From positions 372,001 through 436,000 of the forward strand of contig NZ_QJHK01000002.1 of the NCBI RefSeq assembly GCF_003202435.1: 64,000 nucleotides of DNA, read 5' to 3'. Below, one piece after another: positions 26,812 through 35,372 of the stretch. The notes under the pieces were generated by a model. The model made no database searches. It worked only from the letters and a program-made list of their open reading frames with translations, and was not told the DNA's origin. Source of the DNA: Flavobacterium cheongpyeongense. GTDB taxonomy: Bacteria; Bacteroidota; Bacteroidia; Flavobacteriales; Flavobacteriaceae. Each line of letters begins with the position of its first letter. Position 1 is the stretch's first letter. Made by a program: the position numbers and the translations under genes.

Positions 26812-27537
26812 ATGAAATCGAATAATTTAAAAAAAATTGCATTTGCAGTTCTAATGCTTGTCACAACCCCTGCACTGTTTGCCCATGCCTTATGGATTGA
26901 AACAAAAGCTAGAGGTACAAAAGGCAAAACACAGGAAATATCTGTTTATTTTGGTGAATTCGCTGATAACGATATTACTAAATCCGAAAAATGGTTTTCA
27001 GATTTAAAAGATTTTACTTTAGTACTGGTATCTCCGTCAAAAAAAGAAACCAAATTAACTTCTAAAGCTCTTGAAAATAAGTATCAGGCATTTTTTACAC
27101 CTGATGAAGATGGAGTTTACACAATTGTAATGCATCATACTGTAAAAGATGTTTATGGTATGATGAAACTCGATTATAATTCAAGTGCAACTGTAGTAAT
27201 TGGAAACAAAGCTGCCGGGAATTATGCTACAGCTAATACCAATGTAATCGCATTGTTTAGCGAAAATACAGATGCAGCAAAGAAAAATGTGAAAATTAAT
27301 GTATTTGCAATATACGAAGGTGACGTTGCAAAAAAACAAAAGGTAAAAGTAATTGCACCAAACGGCTGGGAAAAAGAATTATGGACGAATGACAAAGGAG
27401 AAATTTCTTTTACACCAATCTGGTCAGGAAATTACATGGTTGAATTTGCTCATACTGAAAAAGGATCAGGAGAGCATAATGGCAAAAAATATGATGAGAT
27501 TTGGAAAATGGCAACCTATTTAATTGCCGTAAAATAA
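26812..27537 (+). CDS. DUF4198 domain-containing exported protein
   Basis: This 241-residue protein has a signal peptide (VTTPALFAHA, cleavage near residue 24). Its mature N-terminus HALWIETKARGTKGKTQEISVYFGEFAD is the DUF4198 hallmark, linked in annotations to periplasmic parts of cobalt and other metal uptake. A C-terminal carboxypeptidase-regulatory-like beta fold (KVKVIAPNGWEKELWTNDKGEISFTP) follows. It lies between two siderophore-type receptors and shares their operator-like motif, so a role in metal or metallophore handling at the outer membrane is likely. It is closed by a strong terminator. Confidence 0.8.
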   Translation: MKSNNLKKIAFAVLMLVTTPALFAHALWIETKARGTKGKTQEISVYFGEFADNDITKSEKWFSDLKDFTLVLVSPSKKETKLTSKALENKYQAFFTPDEDGVYTIVMHHTVKDVYGMMKLDYNSSATVVIGNKAAGNYATANTNVIALFSENTDAAKKNVKINVFAIYEGDVAKKQKVKVIAPNGWEKELWTNDKGEISFTPIWSGNYMVEFAHTEKGSGEHNGKKYDEIWKMATYLIAVK

Positions 27538-27558
27538 ATTTAAGATTTAGAATATATT

Positions 27559-27592
27559 AAGCCTTTTTCGGAATTGAAAAAGGCTTTTTTTT
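27559..27592 (+). terminator. Terminator after the DUF4198 gene
   Basis: Perfect 11-bp stem AAGCCTTTTTC (27559-27569) with GAAAAAGGCTT (27576-27586), 6-nt loop, T run. Confidence 0.9.
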
Positions 27593-27698
27593 GTTTAATC
27601 CTGTCTTAAAAATAATATTTTTCTTGTTTTTTTATCCGCTATTAATTCAAAAACAAAAAATAAACAACTAACAAACAGATAGTTAAAAAATTAATCAT

Positions 27699-27777
27699 AA
27701 TTAATCTAAATAAACTTTCAAATAATAAACATAGCCGCTATATTTGCAAAAAATTATTTTAAATTATTCTAAATAAA
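27699..27777 (+). promoter_or_regulatory. Promoter of the second receptor flanked by two operator-like copies
   Basis: AATTAATCTAAATAAAC (27699-27715) and AATTATTCTAAATAAAC (27762-27777 region) differ at one position. Between them lies a promoter: TTTC (27716-27719), a 19-bp spacer, and the -7 box TATATTTG (27739-27746). One copy therefore touches -33 and the other lies in the leader, ending 4 bp before the ATG at 27782. This is a strong layout for repression. Confidence 0.6.
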
Positions 27778-27781
27778 CAGC

Positions 27782-30016
27782 ATGAAATATATTTTACTTT
27801 TCAGTTTATCATTTCTAAGTTTTGCCACTTATAGCCAGGATTATTCAAATAACGATACTGCATCGGCAATTAATGATACTGTAAAAAACAAAAAAGGTGA
27901 AGTACTTAATGAGGTAATTGTTACTAAAAGTAAAGAGCCAAAACCTATAACCGCTGTTCGCTCTGGATTAAAACCAATGGATAATCCTCAAGCCGTACAA
28001 GTTATCAGTTCAGAAGTTATAGAACAGCAACAAGCTATAAGACTAAGTGAAGTTATAAAAAATGCTAATGGTGTTTATGTAAGTTCAGCTCGTGGTGGTG
28101 CACAGGAATCATTTTTCTCAAGAGGATATGACATGTCTGCTAACAATATGTTTAAAAATGGGTTTCGTTATAATGCAGGTTCCATTCCGGATATTTCAGG
28201 TTTAGAAAAAGTTGAGTTTCTTAAAGGTGGTTCTGCTTTATTATTTGGAAATGTAGCTCCTGGAGGAATATTAAACCTTGTGACAAAAACACCATCATTT
28301 ACAAGTGGTGGAGAAATCTCAATGCAGATAGGAAGTTATGCATATTACAAACCGTCTATTGATTTTTACGGCTCACTTAGTAAGTCAATTGCTTTTAGAA
28401 TTAATGGATCTTACGAAAACTCAGAAAGTTTTAGAGATGTTGTAAAAAATGAACGTCTGTACGTTAACCCATCTTTGCTTTTTTTCATCAATCCAAAAAC
28501 ACAAATTACAGTTCAGGGAGATTATTTAACAGCAGACTGGACTCCTGATTTTGGAACTGGAATTATTGGAAAAACTATTTTAGATATTTCTCGTAATACT
28601 TATTTTGGTGCACTTTGGTCAACCGGAAATACAAAATCATCTAGTGCTTCTGTATTATTGAATCATGACTTTAACAAAAATTGGAAGTTAAATTTCAACG
28701 GATCTTTTCAAAATTATAACAGAACTCAAAAATCAACAGCTCAATTATCCAATTTAGATGATGTTAAAACATACCCAATCCCAGGTTACTGGAATAGAGG
28801 ATTAACCCAGACTAAAAATCTGGAACAAATAGTTGGAGATCAATTAAGTTTGCAAGGAAATTTTAATACCGGATCTGTAAAGCATCAAATATTCACAGGT
28901 GCTGATTGGGAGAACTCTTTTGCAACTGCTTATACATTTGTATTCTCTCCAGCTAATTATGACACTATTTATCTTTTAGATTTTGATCCTTCGACCCAAA
29001 GAAATGATATTCCTAATGCAAGAAATACTCAAATTGCAAAAACTGACGCAAATCGTTTTGGAGCCTATTTTCAGGATTTAGTATCGATTACAGAAAAATT
29101 CAAAGTACTTGCAGGTATTCGCTGGTCATGGCAGGAAACAGAAGTTACTACCTACAAAGAAACAGCTACAGGTGCTGGAAATCCAGAAAATGCAATACCA
29201 ACAGTTGCACCGAAACGTTTAGATAATGCATTTTCTCCTAAAGCAGGATTAGTATTCCAACCAACAAAGGATATTTCATTATTTGCAAGTTATTCTAATT
29301 CATTTACACCAAACACTGGAACAACTGTAAATTTAGAACCGATTAAACCTTCTATAATTGATCAATACGAAGCTGGTATTAAAACTGATTTCTTTAAAGG
29401 ATTATTGAGTACTAATATAACTGTTTATCAAATTACAAACAGTAATTTAGCTCAAACAGCTCTACAGGCTGATGGAACTCCTTATGCTGATACAAGCATA
29501 AAAATGTTAAGTGGAGAAACAAAAAGTAAAGGTATTGAAGTAGATATCACCGCCAGACCAGTTGATGGCTTAAGCGTGATTGCAGGATACAGCTATAACG
29601 ATATGCGCTACACCGAAACATCAGGAAAAAATGGAAGCTTCATTGAAGGAGACAGAGTCGCAAGAACACCTCAAAATACTGCTAATTTAAGCTTCTTTTA
29701 TACTTTGCAGTCGGGATTCTTAAAAGGTATTTCTGTTGGAGCAATCGGAAATTATATTGGAAAAAGAATTGGTGGATGGAACAACCAGTACAATACTGAT
29801 CTTACAAAATATCCTGATGGAATCTGGTATAGAGAAATTCCATTAGAAGGATATACAACAATTGATTTATCTGCTGGTTATAACTGGAAGAAATTTTCAA
29901 TCTTGGGTAAGGTATCAAATATTACAAATGAATTGAATTACACAGTACACGAAAATTACAGTACGAACCCAATCGCTCCTCGTCAGGTAATGGTGAGCTT
30001 AAAATACAAACTATAG
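27782..30016 (+). CDS. TonB-dependent siderophore receptor
   Basis: A receptor of 744 residues with signal peptide to residue 19 (FATYSQ), a plug domain (about 60-170, including VEFLKGGSALLFGNVAPGGILNLVTKTP) and a barrel ending VMVSLKYKL. Unlike the receptor at 24077 it lacks the N-terminal carboxypeptidase-like domain. APGGILNLVTK and the LEPIKPSIIDQYEAGIKTD segment are typical of the TonB-siderophore receptor (TIGR01783-type) family. The two operator-like repeats around its promoter suggest tight control, most simply by iron. Confidence 0.92.
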   Translation: MKYILLFSLSFLSFATYSQDYSNNDTASAINDTVKNKKGEVLNEVIVTKSKEPKPITAVRSGLKPMDNPQAVQVISSEVIEQQQAIRLSEVIKNANGVYVSSARGGAQESFFSRGYDMSANNMFKNGFRYNAGSIPDISGLEKVEFLKGGSALLFGNVAPGGILNLVTKTPSFTSGGEISMQIGSYAYYKPSIDFYGSLSKSIAFRINGSYENSESFRDVVKNERLYVNPSLLFFINPKTQITVQGDYLTADWTPDFGTGIIGKTILDISRNTYFGALWSTGNTKSSSASVLLNHDFNKNWKLNFNGSFQNYNRTQKSTAQLSNLDDVKTYPIPGYWNRGLTQTKNLEQIVGDQLSLQGNFNTGSVKHQIFTGADWENSFATAYTFVFSPANYDTIYLLDFDPSTQRNDIPNARNTQIAKTDANRFGAYFQDLVSITEKFKVLAGIRWSWQETEVTTYKETATGAGNPENAIPTVAPKRLDNAFSPKAGLVFQPTKDISLFASYSNSFTPNTGTTVNLEPIKPSIIDQYEAGIKTDFFKGLLSTNITVYQITNSNLAQTALQADGTPYADTSIKMLSGETKSKGIEVDITARPVDGLSVIAGYSYNDMRYTETSGKNGSFIEGDRVARTPQNTANLSFFYTLQSGFLKGISVGAIGNYIGKRIGGWNNQYNTDLTKYPDGIWYREIPLEGYTTIDLSAGYNWKKFSILGKVSNITNELNYTVHENYSTNPIAPRQVMVSLKYKL

Positions 30017-30041
30017 CCTAAAACCAGGTTTTAACTTTACT

Positions 30042-30092
30042 AAAACTTTTTCTGCCTCTTTCATTTTTAAAAAGCAGAAAAGTTTTTTGTTT
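30042..30092 (+). terminator. Terminator after the second receptor gene
   Basis: Stem AAAACTTTTTCTGC (30042-30055) with GCAGAAAAGTTTT (30074-30086), one bulged base, followed by T residues. Confidence 0.75.
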
Positions 30093-30163
30093 TAAAATAA
30101 AAAGTATTTTTGCAAGCAGATTCTTAAAATTTTATTACAAAAAAACTTTATAAAACAGAAAAC

Positions 30164-30589
30164 ATGCCTAGTCCGGTTTCAGAATGCCTTTATTGCCAAA
30201 ACAATGACACCTTACATCAATTAATGATAAAAGTTACAGATTTAAAAGTATCTCAGCTTTTCCTTTTTAAAGAGCAATCTTATACAGGACGCTTAAATGT
30301 AGTTTACAAAGATCATGCAGTTGAATTTTATGAATTAAGCGATGAACAGCGTAATTTATTTATGGAAGATGTTGCTACAACAGCAAAAGCTATTGCAAAA
30401 ACTTTTAATCCTGATAAAATCAATTACGGAGCGTTTAGTGATACTTTATCCCACTTACACATGCACATTGTTCCGAAATACAAAGAAGGTTATGGATTTG
30501 GTAGTGTTTTTGAAATGAATCCTCAAAAAACATATTTATCTGATGCAGAATATGAAGCTGTTATAGAAAAGATAAAGGGTAATTTATAG
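30164..30589 (+). CDS. HIT family protein
   Basis: The 141-residue product is a histidine-triad nucleotide-binding protein. The triad is in LSHLHMHIVPK (about residues 105-115), and an N-terminal CLYC pair (residues 8-11) could bind zinc, as in many HIT hydrolases. YTGRLNVVYKDHAVEFYEL is the conserved first half of the fold. It probably hydrolyses nucleoside phosphoramidates or dinucleoside polyphosphates in the cytoplasm. A TATTTTTG -7 candidate at 30105-30112 suggests its own promoter, apart from the receptor gene upstream. Confidence 0.85.
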   Translation: MPSPVSECLYCQNNDTLHQLMIKVTDLKVSQLFLFKEQSYTGRLNVVYKDHAVEFYELSDEQRNLFMEDVATTAKAIAKTFNPDKINYGAFSDTLSHLHMHIVPKYKEGYGFGSVFEMNPQKTYLSDAEYEAVIEKIKGNL

Positions 30590-30622
30590 TTTTTTAATTA
30601 CAAAAAAATAAATTTAAAAAAG

Positions 30623-30657
30623 AATGGGAATTATTTATAATTTAAATAACTCCCATT
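30623..30657. terminator. Bidirectional terminator between convergent HIT and MutS-like genes
   Basis: A 15-bp stem with one G-U pair, AATGGGAATTATTTA (30623-30637) and TAAATAACTCCCATT (30643-30657). It is flanked by A-rich sequence on the left and T-rich on the right and overlaps the 3' end of the minus-strand gene. Confidence 0.7.
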
Positions 30658-32414
30658 TTTTGCATTAAAAAAGTAGCACTTTTGTTTTTACAGATTCCGT
30701 TGCGCAGTTTATAATCAAAATACAAATCATTATCACGTATTTCGACTTCAAAGCATTGGTTGGTCAAGGTTTCAGGATATTCATTAGTTGTTAAACAAAC
30801 TTCAATATCATGTGTCGCAATGGCACCAATTGCTTTTTTAGCAATGACTTTTTTAACTACTTCAATTGTTCCGTTTCGTTTGTCATCAGAATTGGTTCCT
30901 CTTAAAATTTCATCCAGTAAAACAAAAGCTGGTTTTTCTTCGAGCGCATCCATAATTTGTTTCAATCGTTTGATCTCGGCAAAAAAGTAGGATTCACTGT
31001 CGGCCAAAGAATCTGATAGTCGCATTGAAACCAAAACCGGAAGTGGATGTATCTTAGCCTCTGAAGCACAAACAACTGATCCTATACCCGCTAAGACCAT
31101 ATTGATTCCCAAACTTCTCAAAAATGTACTTTTTCCGGACATATTTGAACCGGTCAGAATCATGAAAGATTCGGGATAAAAATACGTATCATTCCCTACT
31201 CTGCTCACTGGATTTAATAACGGATGACTCAGATTTTTAAACCCGATCTTATATTCGTTATTGATTTCCGGAAAAACAAAATCAGGATTGTTGTATGCCA
31301 GGTTAGCCAAACTATTCAAAGCTTCAAACTCACCGATAACATCAATCCATTTTTCAAGCTCATGGGCATGAATCTCTTTCCATTTTAAAAGTGCTTTTAA
31401 AACATGCAGATTAAACAAAAAGGTTCCGTTAAAAAGAGCAGCTGTTACCAAATTGTTGATCGTATCCATTCGTGAAAACAACTCTGACAACTGTTTTAAA
31501 TGTGTACTTGCTGGTGCATTTTTAAAAATCAGTTTTTGCTGTAATTCGGTTAATTTTTCAGACGCAAAGGTTTCAGATTCAATCTTCTCCACTAACAGAC
31601 TGTATTGCTTGATGATTTTATCAATATTATCAGCTTGGGCAATTTCAGACTGAATTCTTTTAAATGCCTGTCCTAAAACAATCAGGTTTGCAATAAAAAC
31701 ATACGTCAGATACGACAATAAAATTGTTTCTGAAGTAATAAAATAAGCTGTCAGAAGTCCAAAAAACAAAATGGGAAGAGCAAATGAAAGTATATTTAAA
31801 ACTTTAGGTAAACTATTACTTTTAACTGAATTCCAATGCATTAATGATTCGTAAAAATCTTTACTGTCATGACTGACAACCGCCAGTGCATTAAATTCCT
31901 GACGCCAGCTTGTTTTCGATTTAAGTTCTTTAATTGCTTCCTGATTTTCAAGAATTATTTCATTAGAAAACTGGTTTAACAACTGATTTGCTAATGTTTT
32001 TTTTCCTACAAAAGTTGCTGTCCTGTTTAAATTCTGAAACAAAGAATGTTCCCCAAAAATATCTAAATCGTAGGCATAAGGATGATGAAAATCGTTAAAC
32101 TCAATACCGTTTTCAAAAGGTAATGCTTCTCTTTTGAGAAACGAAATTTCATTTTCATTTATTTTTAAAAGAGCATTTAAAAACTGCTTTTGAAAAGACA
32201 ATTTAAAATGAATACGCATTAAAAAAACAAAACCAATAAAAGACACAAAAGCAGCAGCTAAGTATAAAATTTCATTGGTTTTAATGTAATAAAACACCGT
32301 AAACAAACAAATAAAAACACTTATGAGCCTTAAAAGACTGATGCAATTGAATTTTTTATTGGCTTTATTTAATAATTCACTGTAGTATAAAACTCTGTCC
32401 TGATAGTAATCCAT
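30642..32414 (-). CDS. Membrane-anchored MutS-like ATPase
   Basis: A MutS-related protein of 590 residues with only the MutS core (domain III) and ATPase (domain V). Walker A is TGSNMSGKSTFLR (about residue 425), Walker B is AFVLLDEILRGTNSDDK (about 500), and the ATHD switch follows (about 535). Two hydrophobic pairs, residues about 25-68 and 205-250, read as transmembrane helices, and there is no mismatch-recognition domain with the F-x-E motif. It is therefore not a replacement for MutS1 in mismatch repair. Proteins of this layout are widespread in Bacteroidota; their role is unknown. Confidence 0.85.
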   Translation of the reverse strand: MDYYQDRVLYYSELLNKANKKFNCISLLRLISVFICLFTVFYYIKTNEILYLAAAFVSFIGFVFLMRIHFKLSFQKQFLNALLKINENEISFLKREALPFENGIEFNDFHHPYAYDLDIFGEHSLFQNLNRTATFVGKKTLANQLLNQFSNEIILENQEAIKELKSKTSWRQEFNALAVVSHDSKDFYESLMHWNSVKSNSLPKVLNILSFALPILFFGLLTAYFITSETILLSYLTYVFIANLIVLGQAFKRIQSEIAQADNIDKIIKQYSLLVEKIESETFASEKLTELQQKLIFKNAPASTHLKQLSELFSRMDTINNLVTAALFNGTFLFNLHVLKALLKWKEIHAHELEKWIDVIGEFEALNSLANLAYNNPDFVFPEINNEYKIGFKNLSHPLLNPVSRVGNDTYFYPESFMILTGSNMSGKSTFLRSLGINMVLAGIGSVVCASEAKIHPLPVLVSMRLSDSLADSESYFFAEIKRLKQIMDALEEKPAFVLLDEILRGTNSDDKRNGTIEVVKKVIAKKAIGAIATHDIEVCLTTNEYPETLTNQCFEVEIRDNDLYFDYKLRNGICKNKSATFLMQKMGVI

Positions 32415-32481
32415 CTTTTTAATTTAATGAATCACAAATATAGGTTTTACCATTACAAAACAGACTTTAATTGTTCTGAAA

Positions 32482-33315
32482 TTAATTATCATGCATCACC
32501 AAAACCGGAATAGAGACCTCTTTTGTTATATTTTTACTAAAACTTGAACTAAAAACACTTTCAAAAAATGACCTTTTGTGATTAATTGTAGTCAGGATAT
32601 CAATATCTTTATAGAGTATAAAATCAAGTATAGTTTCTTTCACATCATCACTTGGCAGCACTAAAAATTCAACATTTTCACCTGCAAATTCAACTTCCCA
32701 TTCCTTTACCGTTTCAGGGGTAACATCAGAAACAGATGTCTTTACATATAGGCTTCGAACTTTGGCGTCCATTTTTTTGGCTATTTTCAGTACTTCCTTT
32801 AATTCTTTTTTATCTTTTTCGCGATAACGGGTCGTAAAACCAATGACTTTTATTTTTTTAAATTTAGCATCAACAGGTACACACAAAACAGGAACATTAA
32901 CGCCTGAAATTACTGAACTGGTATTAGAACCTACAAAAAAAGTAGTCCAGTCAGAAATTCCATTAGTACCCATAATAACAAAATCTACTTTATCCTCTTC
33001 TACAGCATTTTTTAGATTATAAATCAAATCGCCATCCATCAAACGATGCTTAATAACAATGTCTTCTAAATTCCTTTCCATAGCAATAGTTTTTAGTTTA
33101 GGAATTTCATCTTTGAACATCTCAAAATTAGCCAATTCTATAGAACTATAAATGGCTGCATAATTTTCAGGAAAAAATTGACTGTCATATACAGGAATTT
33201 CAAAAGTATGAAGCAAAATAAGTTCGGCATTGACAGCTTTGGCAAATTCTAAGGCATGAACAAAAGCATTTGTAGCTGCCTCAGAAAAATCGGTTGGAAA
33301 TAGTATCTTTTTCAT
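32482..33315 (-). CDS. Universal stress protein with two UspA domains
   Basis: A tandem UspA protein of 277 residues. Domain 1 (residues 1-145) starts MKKILFPTDFSEAATNAF and ends with the ATP-binding GTNG-x9-GSNTSSVI motif; domain 2 (150-277) is more diverged and keeps the IPVLVM end strand. Usp proteins of this kind respond to starvation, oxygen limitation or membrane stress. An 18-bp palindrome with an FNR-like core lies 53 bp upstream (33368-33385), suggesting redox-linked regulation. Confidence 0.9.
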   Translation of the reverse strand: MKKILFPTDFSEAATNAFVHALEFAKAVNAELILLHTFEIPVYDSQFFPENYAAIYSSIELANFEMFKDEIPKLKTIAMERNLEDIVIKHRLMDGDLIYNLKNAVEEDKVDFVIMGTNGISDWTTFFVGSNTSSVISGVNVPVLCVPVDAKFKKIKVIGFTTRYREKDKKELKEVLKIAKKMDAKVRSLYVKTSVSDVTPETVKEWEVEFAGENVEFLVLPSDDVKETILDFILYKDIDILTTINHKRSFFESVFSSSFSKNITKEVSIPVLVMHDN

Positions 33316-33367
33316 TGTATCTGATTAATTGGTTTTACTCAAATTTAATCATTCTAAAAACAAATTA

Positions 33368-33385
33368 AACTGATAATTATCAGTT
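33368..33385 (-). promoter_or_regulatory. FNR-like palindrome upstream of the uspA-type gene
   Basis: AACTGATAATTATCAGTT is a perfect 18-bp palindrome. The core CTGAT-AATT-ATCAG differs from the Crp/FNR-type site TTGAT-N4-ATCAA by one base in each half. It lies 53 bp upstream of the start codon at 33315. Confidence 0.45.
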
Positions 33386-33803
33386 ATTTAACAGTTATTT
33401 TTTTTCTTATGAGCCTGTAAATTGACAGCCTCCTTTTTATGCCACTGCATCTCAGACAAACCAATTAATACAACTGACTAACAAGTTCATGCAAATAATT
33501 ACTTTTTAGGTTGCACAAATCAAAAACTCTGAATTTACTGCAAGTTTTAAATTTAAAAAAATATGAAAATACTGAACATACGAAACAAGACAGGAAGAGA
33601 CAAATTTTCATCAATTATTCGATTCAAAAGTCATGATTTGTTCATAGTTGGCCTAATGCTTTGAAAACACAGTAATCATGTTGTAGCTGCTATTTAAAAA
33701 ATATGCGAAATCCAAGTAATTGATTTTCAAAAAAAATATAAAGTCAATACAGTTCCAGTAAGGAAATGTTATTTGAAATTAGTTAAGAAATATAAAAATC
33801 TTT
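33386..33803. other. Intergenic stretch between uspA-type gene and nhaA
   Basis: No open frame or RNA gene is recognised. The sequence is AT-rich with no striking repeat. It must carry the divergent upstream regions of both genes. Confidence 0.4.
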
Positions 33804-33852
33804 AACTTTTAAAAGTTGAATTTGTTTTACCTTTAATTACTTCTTAAATTTG
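33804..33852 (+). promoter_or_regulatory. nhaA promoter placing the start site at the ATG
   Basis: TTTG (33821-33824), a 20-bp spacer and a perfect -7 box TAAATTTG (33845-33852) end only 4 bp before the ATG at 33857, so the transcript would be leaderless or nearly so. A perfect 14-bp palindrome AACTTTTAAAAGTT (33804-33817) sits just upstream of -33 and could be an operator. Confidence 0.5.
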
Positions 33853-33856
33853 TGGT

Positions 33857-35029
33857 ATGTCAAAACTAATCAATCTTACAATATTTAAACACTTTTTTGC
33901 ATCTTCTTCATCTGGTGGAATTATTTTACTTGTTTGTGTGGCTTTATCTCTTACTATTGCCAACTCATCCTGGGCAGAACCTTTTTCGAACATTTTAAAC
34001 CTGGAATTAGGGACAGAATCGCAATTGCTGCAATTGAAATATCCTGTATTAATATGGATTAATGATGGTTTAATGGCTGTCTTTTTTCTACTGGTCGGAC
34101 TGGAAATTAAAAGAGAAATTATAGAAGGGGAACTTTCTTCTTTCAAACAGGCTTCGCTTCCTGTACTGGCAGCTTTTGGTGGCGTAATAGTACCCGCAGT
34201 AATATACGCCTTATTGAATATATCAAATCCGCTTACCCATGCTGGATGGGGAATACCAATGGCTACTGATATTGCATTTGCTCTTGGAATACTTTCTCTT
34301 TTAGGTGACAAAGTGCCTTCGGGCATTAAAATATTTTTAGCAGCATTAGCTATCGTAGATGATCTCATTGCTATTCTTGTAATTGCAATTTTCTATTCGG
34401 GGGAAATTCACTTTAATTATCTCGGTTATGCAGCAGCGGTCATGATTCTTCAGATAATTTTCAATCGCATGGGAGTAAAAAACCTGCTGTTTTACATTAT
34501 TCCCGGTATCGTAATGTGGTATTTCATACATCATTCTGGCATTCATGCAACAATTGCTGGTGTACTGACTGCGTTGACGCTTCCTACAAATGAAGATGAC
34601 AGCGAATCACCACTGGAAAAGCTGGAACATCTGCTTACGACTCCGGTAAATTTTATTATAATGCCCATTTTTGCTATAGCTAATACCAACATAACATTCC
34701 AGAGCGGAATGGCAGAAGGTCTTTTAGGAAGCCTTGGGATGGGAATTGTCCTGGGATTGTTCCTTGGTAAACCCATAGGTATCTTCTTTATGTCCTGGCT
34801 CGCTGTAAAGTTGAAAATATCTGAACTTCCTGATCAGACCCAATGGCCTCATGTCATTGGTCTTGGAATACTGGGAGGCATCGGATTTACCATGTCGATA
34901 TTTATTGCACTGCTTTCTTTTAAAAATCCTCAACTTCAGATTGAAGCTAAATTTGCAATTCTTACTGCTTCAATCCTAGCCGGAATCTGTGGTTTTGTTT
35001 TATTAAATTTATATAATAAAAAGCAATAA
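33857..35029 (+). CDS. nhaA: Na+/H+ antiporter NhaA
   Basis: The 390-residue product is a typical NhaA with about 12 transmembrane helices. The ion-binding aspartate pair is in ALAIVDDLIAILVIA (about residue 173), and AVFFLLVGLEIKREIIEGEL (about 75) and GWGIPMATDIAFALG (about 135) are family hallmarks. It exports Na+ in exchange for protons for pH and salt homeostasis. It has its own promoter and stands beside a stress gene. Confidence 0.95.
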   Translation: MSKLINLTIFKHFFASSSSGGIILLVCVALSLTIANSSWAEPFSNILNLELGTESQLLQLKYPVLIWINDGLMAVFFLLVGLEIKREIIEGELSSFKQASLPVLAAFGGVIVPAVIYALLNISNPLTHAGWGIPMATDIAFALGILSLLGDKVPSGIKIFLAALAIVDDLIAILVIAIFYSGEIHFNYLGYAAAVMILQIIFNRMGVKNLLFYIIPGIVMWYFIHHSGIHATIAGVLTALTLPTNEDDSESPLEKLEHLLTTPVNFIIMPIFAIANTNITFQSGMAEGLLGSLGMGIVLGLFLGKPIGIFFMSWLAVKLKISELPDQTQWPHVIGLGILGGIGFTMSIFIALLSFKNPQLQIEAKFAILTASILAGICGFVLLNLYNKKQ

Positions 35030-35372
35030 CATTACGATTACTATACTTTCATTGTTTGGGCATTCAGCTATCATTACATCATAAGACAAACACCTCCATG
35101 TTTGGAAACCTTGCATGAATACAAATGATATAATATGAGAACAGCTTAACTTTTATCAGGTTATATATTAAATACATAACCAGAATTACTTTGGTATTTA
35201 CGAGATAATCCTCAGATTTCAAACATTTTTATTTTTTTTTTAAATGCAGATGTTTTTATCATTAGATTAATAAAAAAAAATGCGAATTATTATTAAAAAA
35301 TTTTTACTTTTAATATCTGATTCCCAGATACATCATTAAGTATTAAGTTTGCTTTAACAAAAAATCGCTCAT
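35030..35372. other. Intergenic stretch, nothing recognised
   Basis: No gene, hairpin terminator or repeat was seen. It is very AT-rich towards the GAF kinase start. Confidence 0.5.
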
